Notes under the pieces: model-generated | Told to the model about the DNA's origin: nothing | Databases searched by the model: none | What the model saw: only the letters and a program-made list of their open reading frames with translations | Shown: positions 24,215-36,772 of the stretch, piece by piece | Numbering within the stretch: position 1 is the stretch's first letter | How the letters are laid out: the number at the start of each line of letters is the position of its first letter | Position numbers and translations under genes: made by a program | Source of the DNA: Phycomyces nitens | Taxonomy: Eukaryota > Mucoromycota > Mucoromycetes > Mucorales > Phycomycetaceae | Reading direction: 5' to 3' | Length of the DNA: 64,000 nt | Assembly (NCBI GenBank): GCA_022702545.1 | Contig: JAHRBC010000005.1 | Coordinates: 3,348,001 to 3,412,000 of the forward strand

Positions 24215-26100
24215 CACTGGAAAAACAACCTTGAATACACTAGTGGCCAAGTTACCCTGAACTGGTATTAATGTGGGGTCGTTTTCCAACTCAACTGTTT
24301 TTCTTGTGTTCATGTCAAAAATATAATATTGGCATTTTCTATTGGCCCAGATATAATAAGCATTAGAGTATTACTTTGTATTGTTATAAAAGTATAGCAA
24401 ATAAAATATATGTAACACTCATTTCCTTTTAATTTTATCATTACAAACATAAACAACATGTCTTCTGCCAGCAGTATCTACAATGTCAAGTGCTATTGCA
24501 CTGTATGCGGTGATAATGAGGAAGGATATACCTTTGTGACAAGAAGAACGGCTCAACATCATAACAAAAGAGCAAGAGTAGAGGAAGCATTTAGAACTTC
24601 AAGAGGTATTTTATTTAAAACAACAGTAGTGTATTTTAATACTAATATTATATAATAATAAAAGACTCACAAATAAGTGCAATGGAAGTTGATACTGAGT
24701 GTAAGAAATATTTATTAAAATGTTACTAGTGTCTAACCAACTATTATATTCTATATTCATAGCTATTCTGATTCACCAACCTGGAGCCGTGGAGGAGAGT
24801 GGTCAGACAAATGTACCTGTTTCGGAACCTGCGTCCATGTCTGACAATGATGTCTCCATTGGGAATGAGATTGGTGACAAGGAAATCTCCATTGGGAATG
24901 ATGATGAAGACAATGGCGCTGGCAATGGCAATGACAGTGATGAAGAAGAAGGTGTTGTTGAGATTGAGCTTGAGGAGTTGGACGCCGAAGGTTTGTACTA
25001 AATTGTTGAATAAAAGAAAAATCCTGAAAAAATTAAGTATTAATATTTTTTTTCTTTTTTACAATAGCCCCTTTTGGTGCTCCTGGTATGCCTGAGAACC
25101 CAGTTCACAAATTTGTTGGCATTTTTGCTGTACTGTTCATATCCCGTTACGTGGTCAACAAGGGTTCTGTTGTCTTGATCGAGTTCATCAACGAGCTCTT
25201 GAAGATTTACTAGCAGGATTTCCAGCTTCCAACAAGTCTTCTTGGTCTCCAATGCATGACTGGATTTTCTGAGATATCCAAGGGAATCAACCAATTTGTA
25301 GCATGCCAGGATTGTCACAAAATTTATAACAAATGTACCACAGTTCCTCCCACCTGTGTGTTCCAGAAGATTGGATCAAACTCTGTCTGCGGGTGCAAAT
25401 TGATGAAGGAGTCGTCCGTTGGTGCCTTGACGCCCAAAAGGGTATTCGTATACCAGTCTGTCAAGCATGCCATGAAGACACTCTTTCTTTGTCCAGGCTT
25501 TGAAGCCAAGATCAGACACTGGAATACAGATCTCAAGATTCCACAAACAATGTGTGATGTTTACAATGGTGCAATGTGGAAAGAGATCAAGGATGTGAAT
25601 GGTGCCCAGTTCACTGCTGAACCACACTCTCTCATGTTGGCCCTTAACATTGACTGGTTCCAGCCATTTGATGGTGTGGTTTACTCTTGCAGTGCCATGT
25701 ACTTGGTAGTAAACAATCTGCCTAGGGAGGAACGTTTTAAGGCAGAAAATACAATCCTTGTTGGTCTCATGCCTGGACCCAAAGAGCCAAGATCTGAAGA
25801 GATCAACCACTACCTGGAGCCGCTGGTGGATGAGCTGAATGAGCTCTATATAGGAATGAATATTCCAACATTCGAGCAGCCAACTGGTGCCAGTGTCCAT
25901 GCTGCGTTGATGATGGTGGTGTGTGACATCACTGCTGCCAGGAAGACCAGTGGATTTACTGCCCACAACAGCACACGTGCATGCTATAAATGCAATAGAC
26001 AGTTCTCTTGTCTGGAAGGCACAGCCAGTGTCGATTTTTGTGGGTTCGAGTTTGCTGAGTGGAGACTGGCAAATAGTGCTGAAAACTGGGTGCATGCTGA
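24215..26100 (+). mobile_element. CACTA-2, left part
   Basis: Left terminus CACTGGAAAAACAACCTTGA resembles that of CACTA-7. It carries the 5' part of a Tnp2 gene and is cut by CACTA-3 at TGA. The right half resumes at 33177 and is cut again by S3. The right terminus and accessory gene are not in the window. Confidence 0.8.
24458..26100 (+). pseudogene. Tnp2 transposase of CACTA-2, 5' segment
   Basis: Exon 1 encodes the finger CYCTVCGDNEEGY...RTAQHH. A micro-exon (MEVDTE) and an acidic exon follow, then the large exon from about 25067 with MPENPVH, the CQDCHKIY knuckle and the first catalytic Asp in NIDWFQPFDG. A TAG at 25211 replaces the Glu codon of KIYEQDFQLP. The frame is interrupted in HAE|VWK by CACTA-3. 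Removing that element and one TGA joins it in frame to the segment at 33177. Confidence 0.85.
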
Positions 26101-26101
26101 C

Positions 26102-27808
26102 ACTGCAAAAGAAGGGCCATTTTAGTATACTGATATTTATAAAATTCTTGACTGAATGATAAAGATTTGATATAAAATTTGCCAAATTTTTTAATATTAA
26201 ATTTTTAGGATTCGTTGTCTGAATGATTCCAATCAGTATACTGAAACGTCAAAGCGCAAAAAGCAAAAGGTGGGTTATTTTTTTTGTGCTTTTTTTTGTC
26301 ACGAAAATTGGAGGGTTTCTTTTTTTTTCGTCCCATATTTTCTAGCCCCGAAGGATTCAGTTCTTTAAATTACTTTATATAGGTTGCTCTTTTCAATATT
26401 AAAGCAGTGTCCTCATAGGATTCAGTATGAATTCGGTATGAATTCATGGCAGATACAGGCCAAAGATGTAGTTTATAATAGTTTTTATTGGATAAAAAAA
26501 GTTTTCCTAATGATTTCTATTCGTTCTCATCTCTACTCACTCCTACTTTTATTGCCTAATATGCTAGCCTTGCCCTTTTCTCAATTGGATGGGTATTCTT
26601 TTACTCATCCGGAGAATATATGGGTTACCCTGATCTACTAGACCCCCCCTACCTTCCTTTGTTACTTGCTGCGGCACTGCTTACGTGGGTGTTTGTTTTC
26701 TTTTGAAAAAAAAAGGGTGGCTAGATAATTTTCATGGGTGTATTTTAGCAGACTGTAAAATAATTTGAATGGAACAACAATACTTACATTGGTATTTATA
26801 TCAAGAAAACTTGAATACTTTGATAAATGGTATAAAAAATTTCGGTAATATCTATTAAGAATATGTCAGGAAAATAATATAAACGTTGAGTGGTTATATA
26901 CTTACTTGGTCATCAGTGTAATGGGCGCAATGGGCGCAATGGCCAACCAGATGAAGAATATTTCGATTACATCTATTAGATAAGAGATTAGTAAAGTAAT
27001 ATAAGGGCTGAAAGGTTGTATACTTACTTGGTAATGGGTATAGCGGACACAATTACTGACCAGATGACATGGAATCGGCACATACCAGATGACCGAAAAA
27101 ATTCTAATGAATGGAACGAATGTTAATAAAGCATGTCTAGTGTATAAAGGAGTGTCATCATACCATAATATACAGCAAAGTGCTCCTCTGTATTTGTTTG
27201 TAATGGGAGGCCGTGAATTACTAAGCAGAGCAATGAGCTTGTGGAAACTGAATGAGATAATAAAAAAGAACATTACCAGTATACCAGAGTTATTGACATA
27301 AACCAGCAGCCCTTGTATGGATATAGAAAAGAATATCTGGACAAATATAAAGTCATGATGAGTAAAAAAAATTTTAAAAGAGAATGATGCTTACCATGTC
27401 GAAAAGTAAAGGAAAGGAAAAGAAAAGAAAAGAACAAAGGTTGAAAGCAATAATCCAATAGAGATCAATGGCGATATTGAGTGTCCCGAACGTGACGTGG
27501 AACTAATAAGCCCACTTAATAAAACGATTTGTATTTTTGAAACAGAGCCCAAATATTACAAATGGATTAGTCAGTGCAAGCAAATTAAATAGATTAGCCA
27601 GTTGAAGCAGATTACTAAGTATACCTGACAGCATAATGTAAGCAAAGATCAAAATACTATAAAACCTCTTTAGAAAGAAGTATACTTTTTAATTACTTTT
27701 AATTACTTTCTCATGTATGTATTATTTACGGAATATTTCAAAATCTATTGGAAAATAGATATTCATAATCAACGAACCTCACACTTTAATATATTTTTCT
27801 AGTATTCA
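26102..27808. other. Left subterminal region of CACTA-3
   Basis: No long ORF. Between about 26890 and 27080 two units share TATACTTACTTGGT and a CAGATGA/ACCAGATG motif. Read on the minus strand these are repeated CCAA|GTAAGTATA donors, with an ATCTAATAG acceptor between them. This resembles the micro-exon organisation upstream of the accessory gene in CACTA-4 and CACTA-7, but I could not join a complete frame. Confidence 0.4.
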
Positions 27809-28906
27809 ATGTCTCAATTTATATCATCAAGCTCTAAAAAGACCTACAAGTTGACTACCAAGAAGTCGATTGGTAAGACTAGTGGCACTAGACCAGCAGG
27901 AACCGTGATGCAGACGATCCTTCCTGCTCCAAGCAACAACGCTGAACAGGACGGTGCAGTGTTGTCAAACCTGTTGGCTCTTCAGACAAGACTGAATGAG
28001 TCGCATGTCCTGTTGCAGCAGGTCCATCAAGGGATGGAATCCCTCAAGAACTCGAATGGCAACAGTAGCCAAGTTTCCCCCCATCAAGCTCCACCACCAC
28101 AGATGTATATGAAGTATCGACTTCCATCGGTCTCGGTAGGATATCTATATATAAATATTAATTTTATATTGATGAATTACTTACCCTATGTCATATAGCG
28201 CCTCATACGATCAGAGACAAGGAATGTCTTGGTGTCTACACCATTGACAATGAATGAGGGGCACTCTCTTCATCCAACCGGCCTATTGCAGACAAGGTCC
28301 GGATGTATATCCATCAACAGCCCGAAGGACAGCCTCTTGCGTCTGCAGTCATAGAGGAAAAAACAAGACGGCATATCTCGTACAAGCTAAACAGAGCTAA
28401 CACCTCGCCAGAAAAGTTAGCTAAGCGAAACCAGTCTTCTCGTAGACGTACGAGAAAAACAAGAGTTAGTATAATATAATATTTGTTTTCATACTTCTAA
28501 TACTTGATTTTGAAATAGGTCCTCGCCGCCTACAAGAGGCTGCATTTGGCAGACAGGGCAAACTTGGAGTCCAGGTATGGAGAGACAGTCGAGGATCTCT
28601 TAGACAAAGAGATGTTGTCTGACATTGAGTCTGATGATGAGCAACGGGAGTATACCGTTTATACTCCCAGTAACAGACATCCTTTGGTAAGATATTGTTC
28701 AGGCAAATTTGATGTGCTTCATATAATTAATTAATTTGATTATTATATAGGTCAAGGAGTACTTGGGCGAGTTGAAAGCCCAGAGGAGCAAGGAAAAGAA
28801 GATGAAGGTCATTGACTTTTCTTCTTGTCCTGTTGAAAGTAGACATATTGAATTGTCAAAAGAGCAGAAGGCGCGTGTTGCTAAGTGGATTGCAACACGG
28901 CAATAA
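27809..28906 (+). pseudogene. CACTA accessory gene of CACTA-3, exon 2 one base short
   Basis: Four exons: 27809-28135, 28199-28464, 28519-28686, 28751-28906. Exon 1 is Ser/Thr/Lys-rich, then has a possible coiled coil (LLALQTRLNESHVLLQQ). Exon 2 is 266 nt, and the frame breaks at GAGGGGCAC (about 28260) before the IADKVRMYI block that aligns with ELVDRMLVYL of the sisters. Exon 3 carries the acidic DKEMLSDIESDDE motif. Exon 4 is 156 nt, the same length as in CACTA-5. It is more divergent than the other copies. Function unknown. Confidence 0.6.
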
Positions 28907-29439
28907 AAATATTTGTATTTGGTTGTCTTGATATAATGGTCTTTATTGAATAAGTTGAAACAAGTTGTTGGGCTGGAAGATGATGGTGGTAGGATTGGCA
29001 TTACTCGTTTTTGTATTGTTGAAGCATTAAAAAATAAAGAAAGACAAGATGGTGAGAAACAATATTATTTTTAATGGTTATTTTATTTTAGTCATAATTA
29101 TTGCAAAACAAATATTTAATAGTAAAATAAAATATTTTCATCAGCTTTATAAACTTGGAATTTAAATGAAAATTTTTAGTATATTATGTAGTATAAACTT
29201 TAAAATATAGCTGATTATCGGGTATTAAATAAACAGCTACTTGGCTTATCGCATAATGAGCTGAAGAAAATAAATATTTGTTTTGATATCAGTTTTAAAG
29301 AACATGAAACTTGTATATATCAATCTAATATTTTAATCAATCTTAAAAATGTATTGATAAAATAACAGATGGTAAAGTAAAACAAGAAAAATAAGCATTA
29401 CGTGGCTGATGTTTGTGGTCAAAAACGCAATTTTTTTTA

Positions 29440-32400
29440 TTAAGTGACGACTTTTCTAGGTAATGGAATAATCAGGCGTTTTTGAGACCCTTGTTGGAGA
29501 TTGTGAGTTGTCAATGCAAAGCAAGAATGCAGACGATGTACTGGAATAATACACTCAATGGTCTCCTCTAAAAACCCCTTTTCCCACAGCTCCAGACCTT
29601 GGTTGATCAACGGTTGATATCTGCCAGCATTATACGTCGGAAACCATTTGACGAAAGCAAAAGTAGAAACTCTTTCGATTCCACCAATCTTGATAACATG
29701 AGTAAATAAATACTCAATCTGGCCAGGAAATGCAACGAATTCACTTGTCGAATTGTCCAGAAACAAGACTTGTACAAAAGAACCGCGCTTTTTCTTTTCA
29801 CCACTCCAATACTCTTGTCCTAGCAACGAAATCTTCTTCATCTTGCGAATCCGGTCATTGATATAGACATGCCCTCCAAGTGGGATGCTATCCGTGGCAC
29901 AGAAGGAAATCCCAGTGTCTTGGTAAGCCTTGTTATAGAATTCGACCAAGTACTTATAATGATTGCCAGTCATTATAGATAAAGGCGACAATTTCAATGG
30001 CAACGAGGTCAATGGCAGGGCTTCACTTCCAGTGACATTAAACCATGGATTGGTGGCAGCTTGGAGGAACATGTTGAGATTGAATTGCATATATGGAGGG
30101 TGGCCGTACTCAGAGTTCACCAAGGATCTTACAGGCGTCGGTGCTATTTGAGCAACTTCTTGGAGAAATTCTACCATGGGTGGTGAAAGTTTGGCAGAAT
30201 AGAACTGAAGAAAGTTGCTGATGAATCCCTTTTCCAAGAAGACCTTCATGAAAGTGACCTCGAATCTATTGCGGCGATTTGTCTTGATATTCTTGAGCTT
30301 GCCATTGTATCGTTCAAAGCTATACAACCAGAATGCATAGACAGGGCCAAAGTCAAGCATGGACTCACGTAAGTGCATATGCAGATGCATGTTTGGTGTG
30401 ATGCTGACAGTTCCATACAAAATCTCGCACTTTTCACCAAAATTGCCAAGGAGCTGGTGTGCCTCATCTATACTCTGAGTCGTGACAGATGGTCCTGTCA
30501 ATAGACGGCATGCATCAACGAATACTAGCCAGTTATTGTAGTCTGTTTCTGGCAAAGCATTCTCCAGGACAACCAGCAAATACACAAGACACCACGATCG
30601 CCACTCGTCTGCCTTCATATATGGGAACCCAGAAGCAATTTTGTTGGACAATACAGCATATCCAGGAGGAACAAGAATGGAATCTGCCAGATGTTGCATG
30701 CGGGCAAGAGTGGTGCTGGGAAAATAACCGAGGTCTCTCCAAATGCTGATCATCCGTTTGGCTGTACCAAGAAACAAGTTGTGCATAGGATCTACGATCG
30801 TACACCGGACAGGATCAAAGTAGTGTAGGCGATGCAATTCAGAATATCGGGTACCATTGTTTTTCTCCAACTCTGCCTGTTCGACGTCTGATTCTGCATT
30901 GAACCACATTTTGGCATGCACAGCATTGGCTGCCTTTTCTCTTGGTGTCCAATTCTCAACGTCAAACCCAGAGTAATCGATCTTGCTCGATCCATCGATC
31001 ACCAAAAACTGACGTGCACACTTGTGACAAGCGTTGGTGCTTGCATGCCCTGTAAATCCCGCGGTTTTTCTTGCAGCTGGTATATCGCAGGCAACACACA
31101 TGAGAGCAGCACGAACATGAACACCACCAGGGAACATGGCCGTCTTGATTGTCATTCCAGTATAAAAGTCAACCAACTCGTCAACAAGAGGCTCAAGAAA
31201 GTTGTTCATCTGATCGGTCTTTGCTTCCTTTGGCCCTGGCATGACGCCAACAAGAATGATGTTTTCTGGCTTCATCCTTTCTTCTCTGGGCAAGTTATTA
31301 ATCGACAGATATAAAGCACCACTGGCATGAGTGCGCCCATCAAATGGCTGAAACCAATCCACGTTCAATGTCAACATGAGGGAATAGTCATCGTCAACAA
31401 ATGGCATATCATTATCATCAAGCAACTCATTCCACATTGCACCATCATATATGTCAAGGAAGGTGTTCTCCACGGTCTCTCTTGATCTCCATTGGAACAG
31501 CTTGTCCTCAAATCCAGGCTTACAGAGATACTGTGTCAAAGTATTCTTGAGTGAGCTGTATGGGAATACCATGAACGGGATTGGATCTTTGGCAGATGGA
31601 TCGGTGAAAATTGGATTGTTGCAAATTTGGGTATGCGTGCTGGAGTATTTCTTGAAAGTGCATGTTGGCTGATGATTGTCTGGCAAGTAGATTGCAAAGC
31701 ACTTGTTGCAAACGGTGTACTTTACAATGCCTTTGGTCATTACGTCAAATCCGGTCATTGCTTTCAAGGCATTGACAGTAAGTGGCAGGTCAGCATCCTT
31801 CTCAAAGGCAACAAGAAGATGGTGAAAGAATTTGAGCATGGCCGATCCTCCCGTTTGAACCAAGTAGAATGCTTGGAAGATAACGCCAAAGATAGCCATG
31901 AACTGGCTGGTTTGGGACATGTTATGAATCTTCAAGGATCCAACTACAAAGGAAAGTATATGATAAATAACTTGTATACAATTAAATATGTTTGTATTTT
32001 ATGTATACATACTTGAAGCCATCATTTGTTCAAAACCATTGCCGCCATCAATCTCAGTCTCATCTTCATCGCTAGATTCATCATTTGAATCGGAATCCTC
32101 ATTGTCAGCTGCAATGAGTGATGACTCAACATCTGATTCCTCCTCAACGTCAAAAACATCGTCTTCTCTCAAGAAAGGTATTTGTTGTCCAGTAGTTTCG
32201 ACTGACATGATAGAAAAGCTGTCTTCATCTATAATAAAATAAAAGTTAGTACCTGTAATTGATAACCAAAATATATCGCACTTACAATCAATAAACTCAT
32301 TAGAAATATCAGGCATTATGATATCTGACTCTTCTTCAACTGTGCTTCTGACATTGGCTGTAATAATTAACAACAAACATTATTAGATTATGAATAACGA

Positions 32401-32574
32401 TATACAATTTCACTTACAATCATCTCTATCCTTGGGACCAATGCTTGACACATTATCAGAATTCTTATGGCGCATGAATGTCTGTGCATTCTGCAATATT
32501 CCATTGGCTATATATTTGGTACAGGCCGAACATTTGCACAGGAGGTTGTATGTTTCATTTTTAATGTTATTCAT
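29440..32574 (-). CDS. Tnp2-type transposase of CACTA-3, intact after splicing
   Basis: Four exons: 32574-32418, 32357-32286, 32228-32013 and 31943-29440. Every internal junction is GT-AG and phase 1, giving 982 codons plus stop. Exon 1: finger CKCSACTKY...RH. Exons 2-3: strongly acidic. Exon 4: a hydrophobic lead-in, a CNKCFAIY...C...C knuckle, catalytic Asp in NVDWFQPFDG, a second Cys pair in CHKCARQF, Asp in DPMHNLFLGTAKRM and Glu in FERYNG; C-terminus VIPLPRKVV. This is the DDE nuclease expected to cut its own CACTG ends and generate 3-bp duplications. It is divergent from the other Tnp2 copies here, so it is a separate lineage. Start is the ATG just before the finger. Confidence 0.88.
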
Positions 32575-33176
32575 AATAAAGATTATATGAGCAAGAGGTA
32601 TTATATTTGGCTCTTTTTTATATGAATCGTATTTCAGAGCGAGACGATATATATTATTAATCCTATTATCAAACACACCATTTATTCATCATCGTCTTTT
32701 GATATCTGGGCTTTGAATCAATCTCCCTTAATATTTATAAGCATTACAAACCCAATCTCTTACATTCAAAAAAAATTGGTGGATTACTAATGGTGCCGAA
32801 ATTATTAATTATCCTTGAATATTATTTTTTTATTTTAAAATATTGGTCATTATTATTACGTACACATTGATTCATCTTAAATATATTGAATGTTTTGTCT
32901 ATACAATCAATAAAAAAGCAATAATCGTAAAAATCGATATAGTTTATAAAAATGAAAAAAAAAATGCCAATTTAATTTATTTATTTTGCAAAGTCAATTA
33001 AAATGTGTGCTATTTTGCGTCAAATATGCGATTTAGAGCTCATATATGAAATAAAATGCGAAATTAGGTCTCATCATTAAAAAATTGTCAAAATGATGGA
33101 GTTAGAATTCATTTTTAAAAATTCGTAATAATTCAAAATCTCTAATTCTGGCTAATACAACCCTTCTTTTGCAGTG

Positions 33177-34358
33177 TGAGGTGTGGAAAGGTGGAAGTAC
33201 ACCCTCAGAAAGACATCAGCTAGAGGTCGAAAATGGTGTTCGATGGTTGCAGCTGCATTGTCTTGGATACTTTGATCTAGTACGTGGAACGATCATCAAT
33301 CCCATGCACAATCTTTTTCTGGGCACGGCGAAGAGAATGCTGGAGAAGTGGACTGCCAGTAGTCTGATTGCAGATAGAGACCTGCACCAGATGCAGAAGA
33401 TGGCTGAGACCATGGTGCTGCCTGTTGGCTACAGCGTGCTGAAGACAAAGATTGGCAAGGGGTTCCCATGCATGAAAGCAGATGAGTGGAAGTCGTGGGT
33501 GCTTATCTACTCTCCTGTTCTGCTCAAGCAAATTCTTCCGTCAGACAAATTTGCAAATTGGATTGATTTTGTGGATGCATGTCGTCTACTTGTCAAGCCA
33601 ACGATAACCTATGATGATGTCAAGTTAGCTCACCTCTATCTCCAGCAATTCTGTCAATCGTGTGAAACCCTTTATCCTGCAACAATCCTCACCTGCAACA
33701 TGCACCTGCACCTTCATCTTCATAATACAATTCATGATTTTGGACCCGTGTACGGTTACTGGCTCTTTGGGTTCAAGAGATTTAACAGCTTGCTAAAGAA
33801 CATCAACACAAACAGAAAAGATGGTTTTGAGATGACGTATATGAAGAACTTCCTAGAAGATACTTACAAAAAATACTATGTCCATGCCACTTTCCTTAAT
33901 TCAAACCATGCCTTCTTCTCTCCTGTCCTTCAAAAACTCACCTCGACCACACCTGCCATCATCTCCTCTCCTTCCAACATGCACTGCACCTTTGACTTGC
34001 AAAACTTTGTCCAACTTTCCTTAAATGCATCAATTCCTGTCAAAGGCAACGAACCACTCCCTCCTTCCGCATTCCCTCTTTCAACAAGTAGAACATCATC
34101 AATAAGTGATATTCATTATCCTTATTTGTTAGAGTACTACAAACAAACCTATGACATACCAGACCTTGTTCATTATCACCATGCCTCCCTCTCTCCATTC
34201 TTTGTTGACAATCAGGTCCAAAAACTGAAATCAATTGATCTTCTTGGTCAAACATATGTTGGCAAAAGTAGCTCCATCAGTCATGGCTCTTTTGTGCAGG
34301 CATTGTTCCTTGGTAGATTCGGAGATCATGCAAATGCATATACTAGACAAATTCAATA
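33177..34358 (+). pseudogene. Tnp2 transposase of CACTA-2, 3' segment
   Basis: Continues the interrupted frame from VWKGGSTPSERHQLEVENG through FKRFNSLLK to RQIQY, where S3 cuts it. The second catalytic Asp is lost: NPMHNLFLGTAK instead of DPMHNLF. The FERYNG Glu motif reads FKRFNS, so the catalytic Glu is lost too. Even reassembled, this transposase would be catalytically dead. Confidence 0.85.
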
Positions 34359-35160
34359 CACTACGGCGGAAAAAACGGTAGCTAACTACCATTTTGGTAG
34401 CATTACTACCATTTTTTCCCACCAAAAAAAATGGTAGTAAAGACTCTGTATAAGGCGATTTTGGTAGCTGTTACCGTTTTTTTAGTGCGAAAAAAAAGGG
34501 TAGTTATGAGGCAGGAATAGGCACAGCTACCGTTTTTTTATCCAACCAAAATCGTTTCTTTATATACTATAGCCTCTCTTTTATATTACTTTATATACTA
34601 GCACCCATTCTTTTTTTACTGCCATTTATTTGAAATAATGTTTTATTTTTTATTATAATTTCGATTTATTTCAAATAATATTAAAATATATATAATAATA
34701 ATATAGAAACATACCAAAAGCAAATACTATTTAATATTATAAAATGTATATGGTACAAACCTTTTACTCAATCTATACACGATGCCAACAACATGTTGTT
34801 ATGACTTGGAAGGCCTTTGGTCTTCATCAATTGCTATAAAGATATTGTAGTCAGAGAATGAAGCAATCAAATAAACCGAGCATATTGTTTTGGATAGCAT
34901 ACCAGTATATATTGTGCTTGTTAATTGGTATACCAAGCATCTCTTGAATTAATGCCACTATATGAAACGTACAGATGTAAATACTAGATGCAGTAGAAGG
35001 AGAATAGAGAATGCGCAATATGATTAATTAAAGAGTGTAAACATATTATAATATTCTTACTATAGAAAATATATTGCTGTAAAGTCAGCTCATAAGATTT
35101 AAAACTAATTCGAATATAATGGTAGTTGGCAGAATGAGTACATCATTAAGAAAACAATAT
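34359..35160 (+). mobile_element. S3: second-family CACTA element, left part
   Basis: Starts CACTACGGCGGAAAAAACGG after ATA in the CACTA-2 coding sequence and is almost identical to the first part of S5. It differs in having one copy of the ~160-bp unit and a small deletion. It is interrupted by the Tc1 element. The sequence beyond that element does not match S5, so its right half is missing. Confidence 0.85.
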
Positions 35161-35161
35161 A

Positions 35162-36772
35162 CAGTAGGTGGAAAAAGGGTTCGCATGTTCTATTAAAAAA
35201 TATATATTTTGATAGTACTCTTTCAATTTTTAATATTTTCATATAAAACAAAATATTTTATATGCATTATATATAAAACTACCACATATAAAAATATCAA
35301 TGGCTGAGAATGAATATTGATTTAATAAAACTCAGACAAATTTTTGAAAAGTATGCGAACCCTTTTTCCACTTTGGATAAATTAGTAGAAAATAAATTAT
35401 TTCTCTGTGACTTTTGCTTATAAATCGTTCAAAGTCACATATAATAGTCAAAATGAGTCATATAATCGGAATATAAAACAAAAACATATATAAATGACTA
35501 AGTTTTTCTTTTTATTTTCATATTATTCCTTGTTTCTTTTAAAATGAAAATTCTACCTCTTTCTCGCAGAAATTCTATCCAAAGTCAGCTTCAAAGTGGT
35601 GCCTCTGTCAAGAAAATTTCCAAGAACCTTTCTATCTCTGCTGGGACTGTATCCAAGTATAAAAAGAAGATGAAGATCACTGAAAAAATCTCTATTGGTG
35701 GCCAAATTGCAAAAATTTCCCAAGTCAGAAGGCACCTGTTAGTAAGACAATTTGTAACTGGTGAAATACAAACTGCCAAAGAAGCACATATGAAATTGGA
35801 TCAAGAGGGACTGCAGCTTGACTATTCTACTGTTTACAAGACCCTGAAGGCACTTGGTTTCAGAGCAGCAATTAAAAAGAAGAAGCCAATGATATCAGAG
35901 AATAATTGACAAGCAAGACTTAAATGGGCTTTAGAGCATTGACACTGGACTATTAATGATTGGAAACGTGGTATATTCTCAGATGAGACCAAAATCAATA
36001 TTTGGGGATCTGATGGAGTAAAATATCATTGGAAAAGATCAGATGACCCACTACAAGACCATCATCTTGATTTAACTGTAAAACATAGAGGAGGCAGTTT
36101 GATGATGTGGGGATGTATGACTTATGAAGGCATTGAATATGGTTGTCACATACAAGAACTCATGACAAGCAAAGTTTGCTGTGATATACTTGAAGATAAC
36201 CTGAAAGAAACTATAGATTTCTATGGTTTTGATAAGCAAAATATCATTTTTCAGCATGATAATGACCCAAAACACACAGCCAAAACAACCAAACAGTACA
36301 TCAGTGATATGGAATTGCAAGTACTCCCTTGGCCAGCCCAATCCCCAGACCTGAACCCAATTGAGCATCTTTGGCATCATTTAAAGTTGCAACTTTCTTT
36401 ATACTCTTTGAAGGCTAAAGGAGTACATGAACTTTGGGAAAGATGTGATAAAGAATGGAACAATATCACGCAGGATATTTGTAAAAAGTATATAGATACA
36501 ATGCTAGCAAGAGTTGAAGCAGTAATTAAGGCAAAAGGCAAAAATACTAAATATTAATAAAAGTGGCAAAAGGGTTCGCATGTAATAAAAATCTTTGTAT
36601 TTATTTATCTCAATATGTTTTAAATCTCCGTTTATAAAATTTATAATAAATACACACCTAAAAAATATCTTTCAAATACTTTTTGTTTTATGCTAATATG
36701 ATACATATTCATAGAGATATTATAAGACTAATAAATAATATATAAACATGCAAACCCTTTATCCACCTACTA
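35162..36772 (+). mobile_element. Tc1/mariner element with double inverted ends
   Basis: 1.61 kb between TA dinucleotides. Left end CAGTAGGTGGAAAAAGGG; right end in reverse complement TAGTAGGTGGATAAAGGG. A second, inverted copy of the core (TGCGAACCCTTTTTCCACT) lies ~190 bp inside the left end, and a matching one (AGTGGCAAAAGGGTTCGCAT) ~190-210 bp inside the right end. Each end therefore carries two sites in the IR/DR manner. Confidence 0.88.
35544..36557 (+). pseudogene. Tc1-type DD34E transposase, two nonsense codons
   Basis: 337 codons, the usual Tc1 length. Helix-turn-helix region with SVKKISKNLSISAGTVSKY, then the catalytic core: Asp in FSDETKINIWG, Asp in QHDNDPKHTAK, and Glu in SPDLNPIEHLWHHLK with 34 residues between the last two. 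Two in-frame TGA codons (35907, 35940) fall in the segment preceding the first Asp, at positions where relatives usually carry Lys/Arg. The rest is one open frame and the start ATG is supported by the N-terminal alignment. Nuclear cut-and-paste enzyme; dead unless the stops are read through. Confidence 0.88.

Larger units (their letters stand above)
26101..33176 (-). mobile_element. CACTA-3, complete, nested in CACTA-2
   Basis: 7.08 kb. Perfect 16-bp terminal inverted repeat CACTGCAAAAGAAGGG; target duplication TGA at 26098-26100 and 33177-33179. It holds an accessory gene (+) and an uninterrupted Tnp2 gene (-), convergent with a 533-bp gap. It is the youngest-looking layer in this nest: its termini match exactly and its transposase is open. 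Confidence 0.95.

Noticed and set aside
24799..25095. Alternative long frame overlapping the acidic exon of CACTA-2
   Set aside because: Met/Lys/Leu-rich shadow of the acidic Asp/Glu exon; the sister genes conserve the acidic frame and its splice sites.
25376..26185. 269-codon frame on the minus strand opposite the CACTA-2 transposase
   Set aside because: Antisense shadow of the conserved Tnp2 exon; similar shadows appear opposite the other copies and none keeps splice or start signals.
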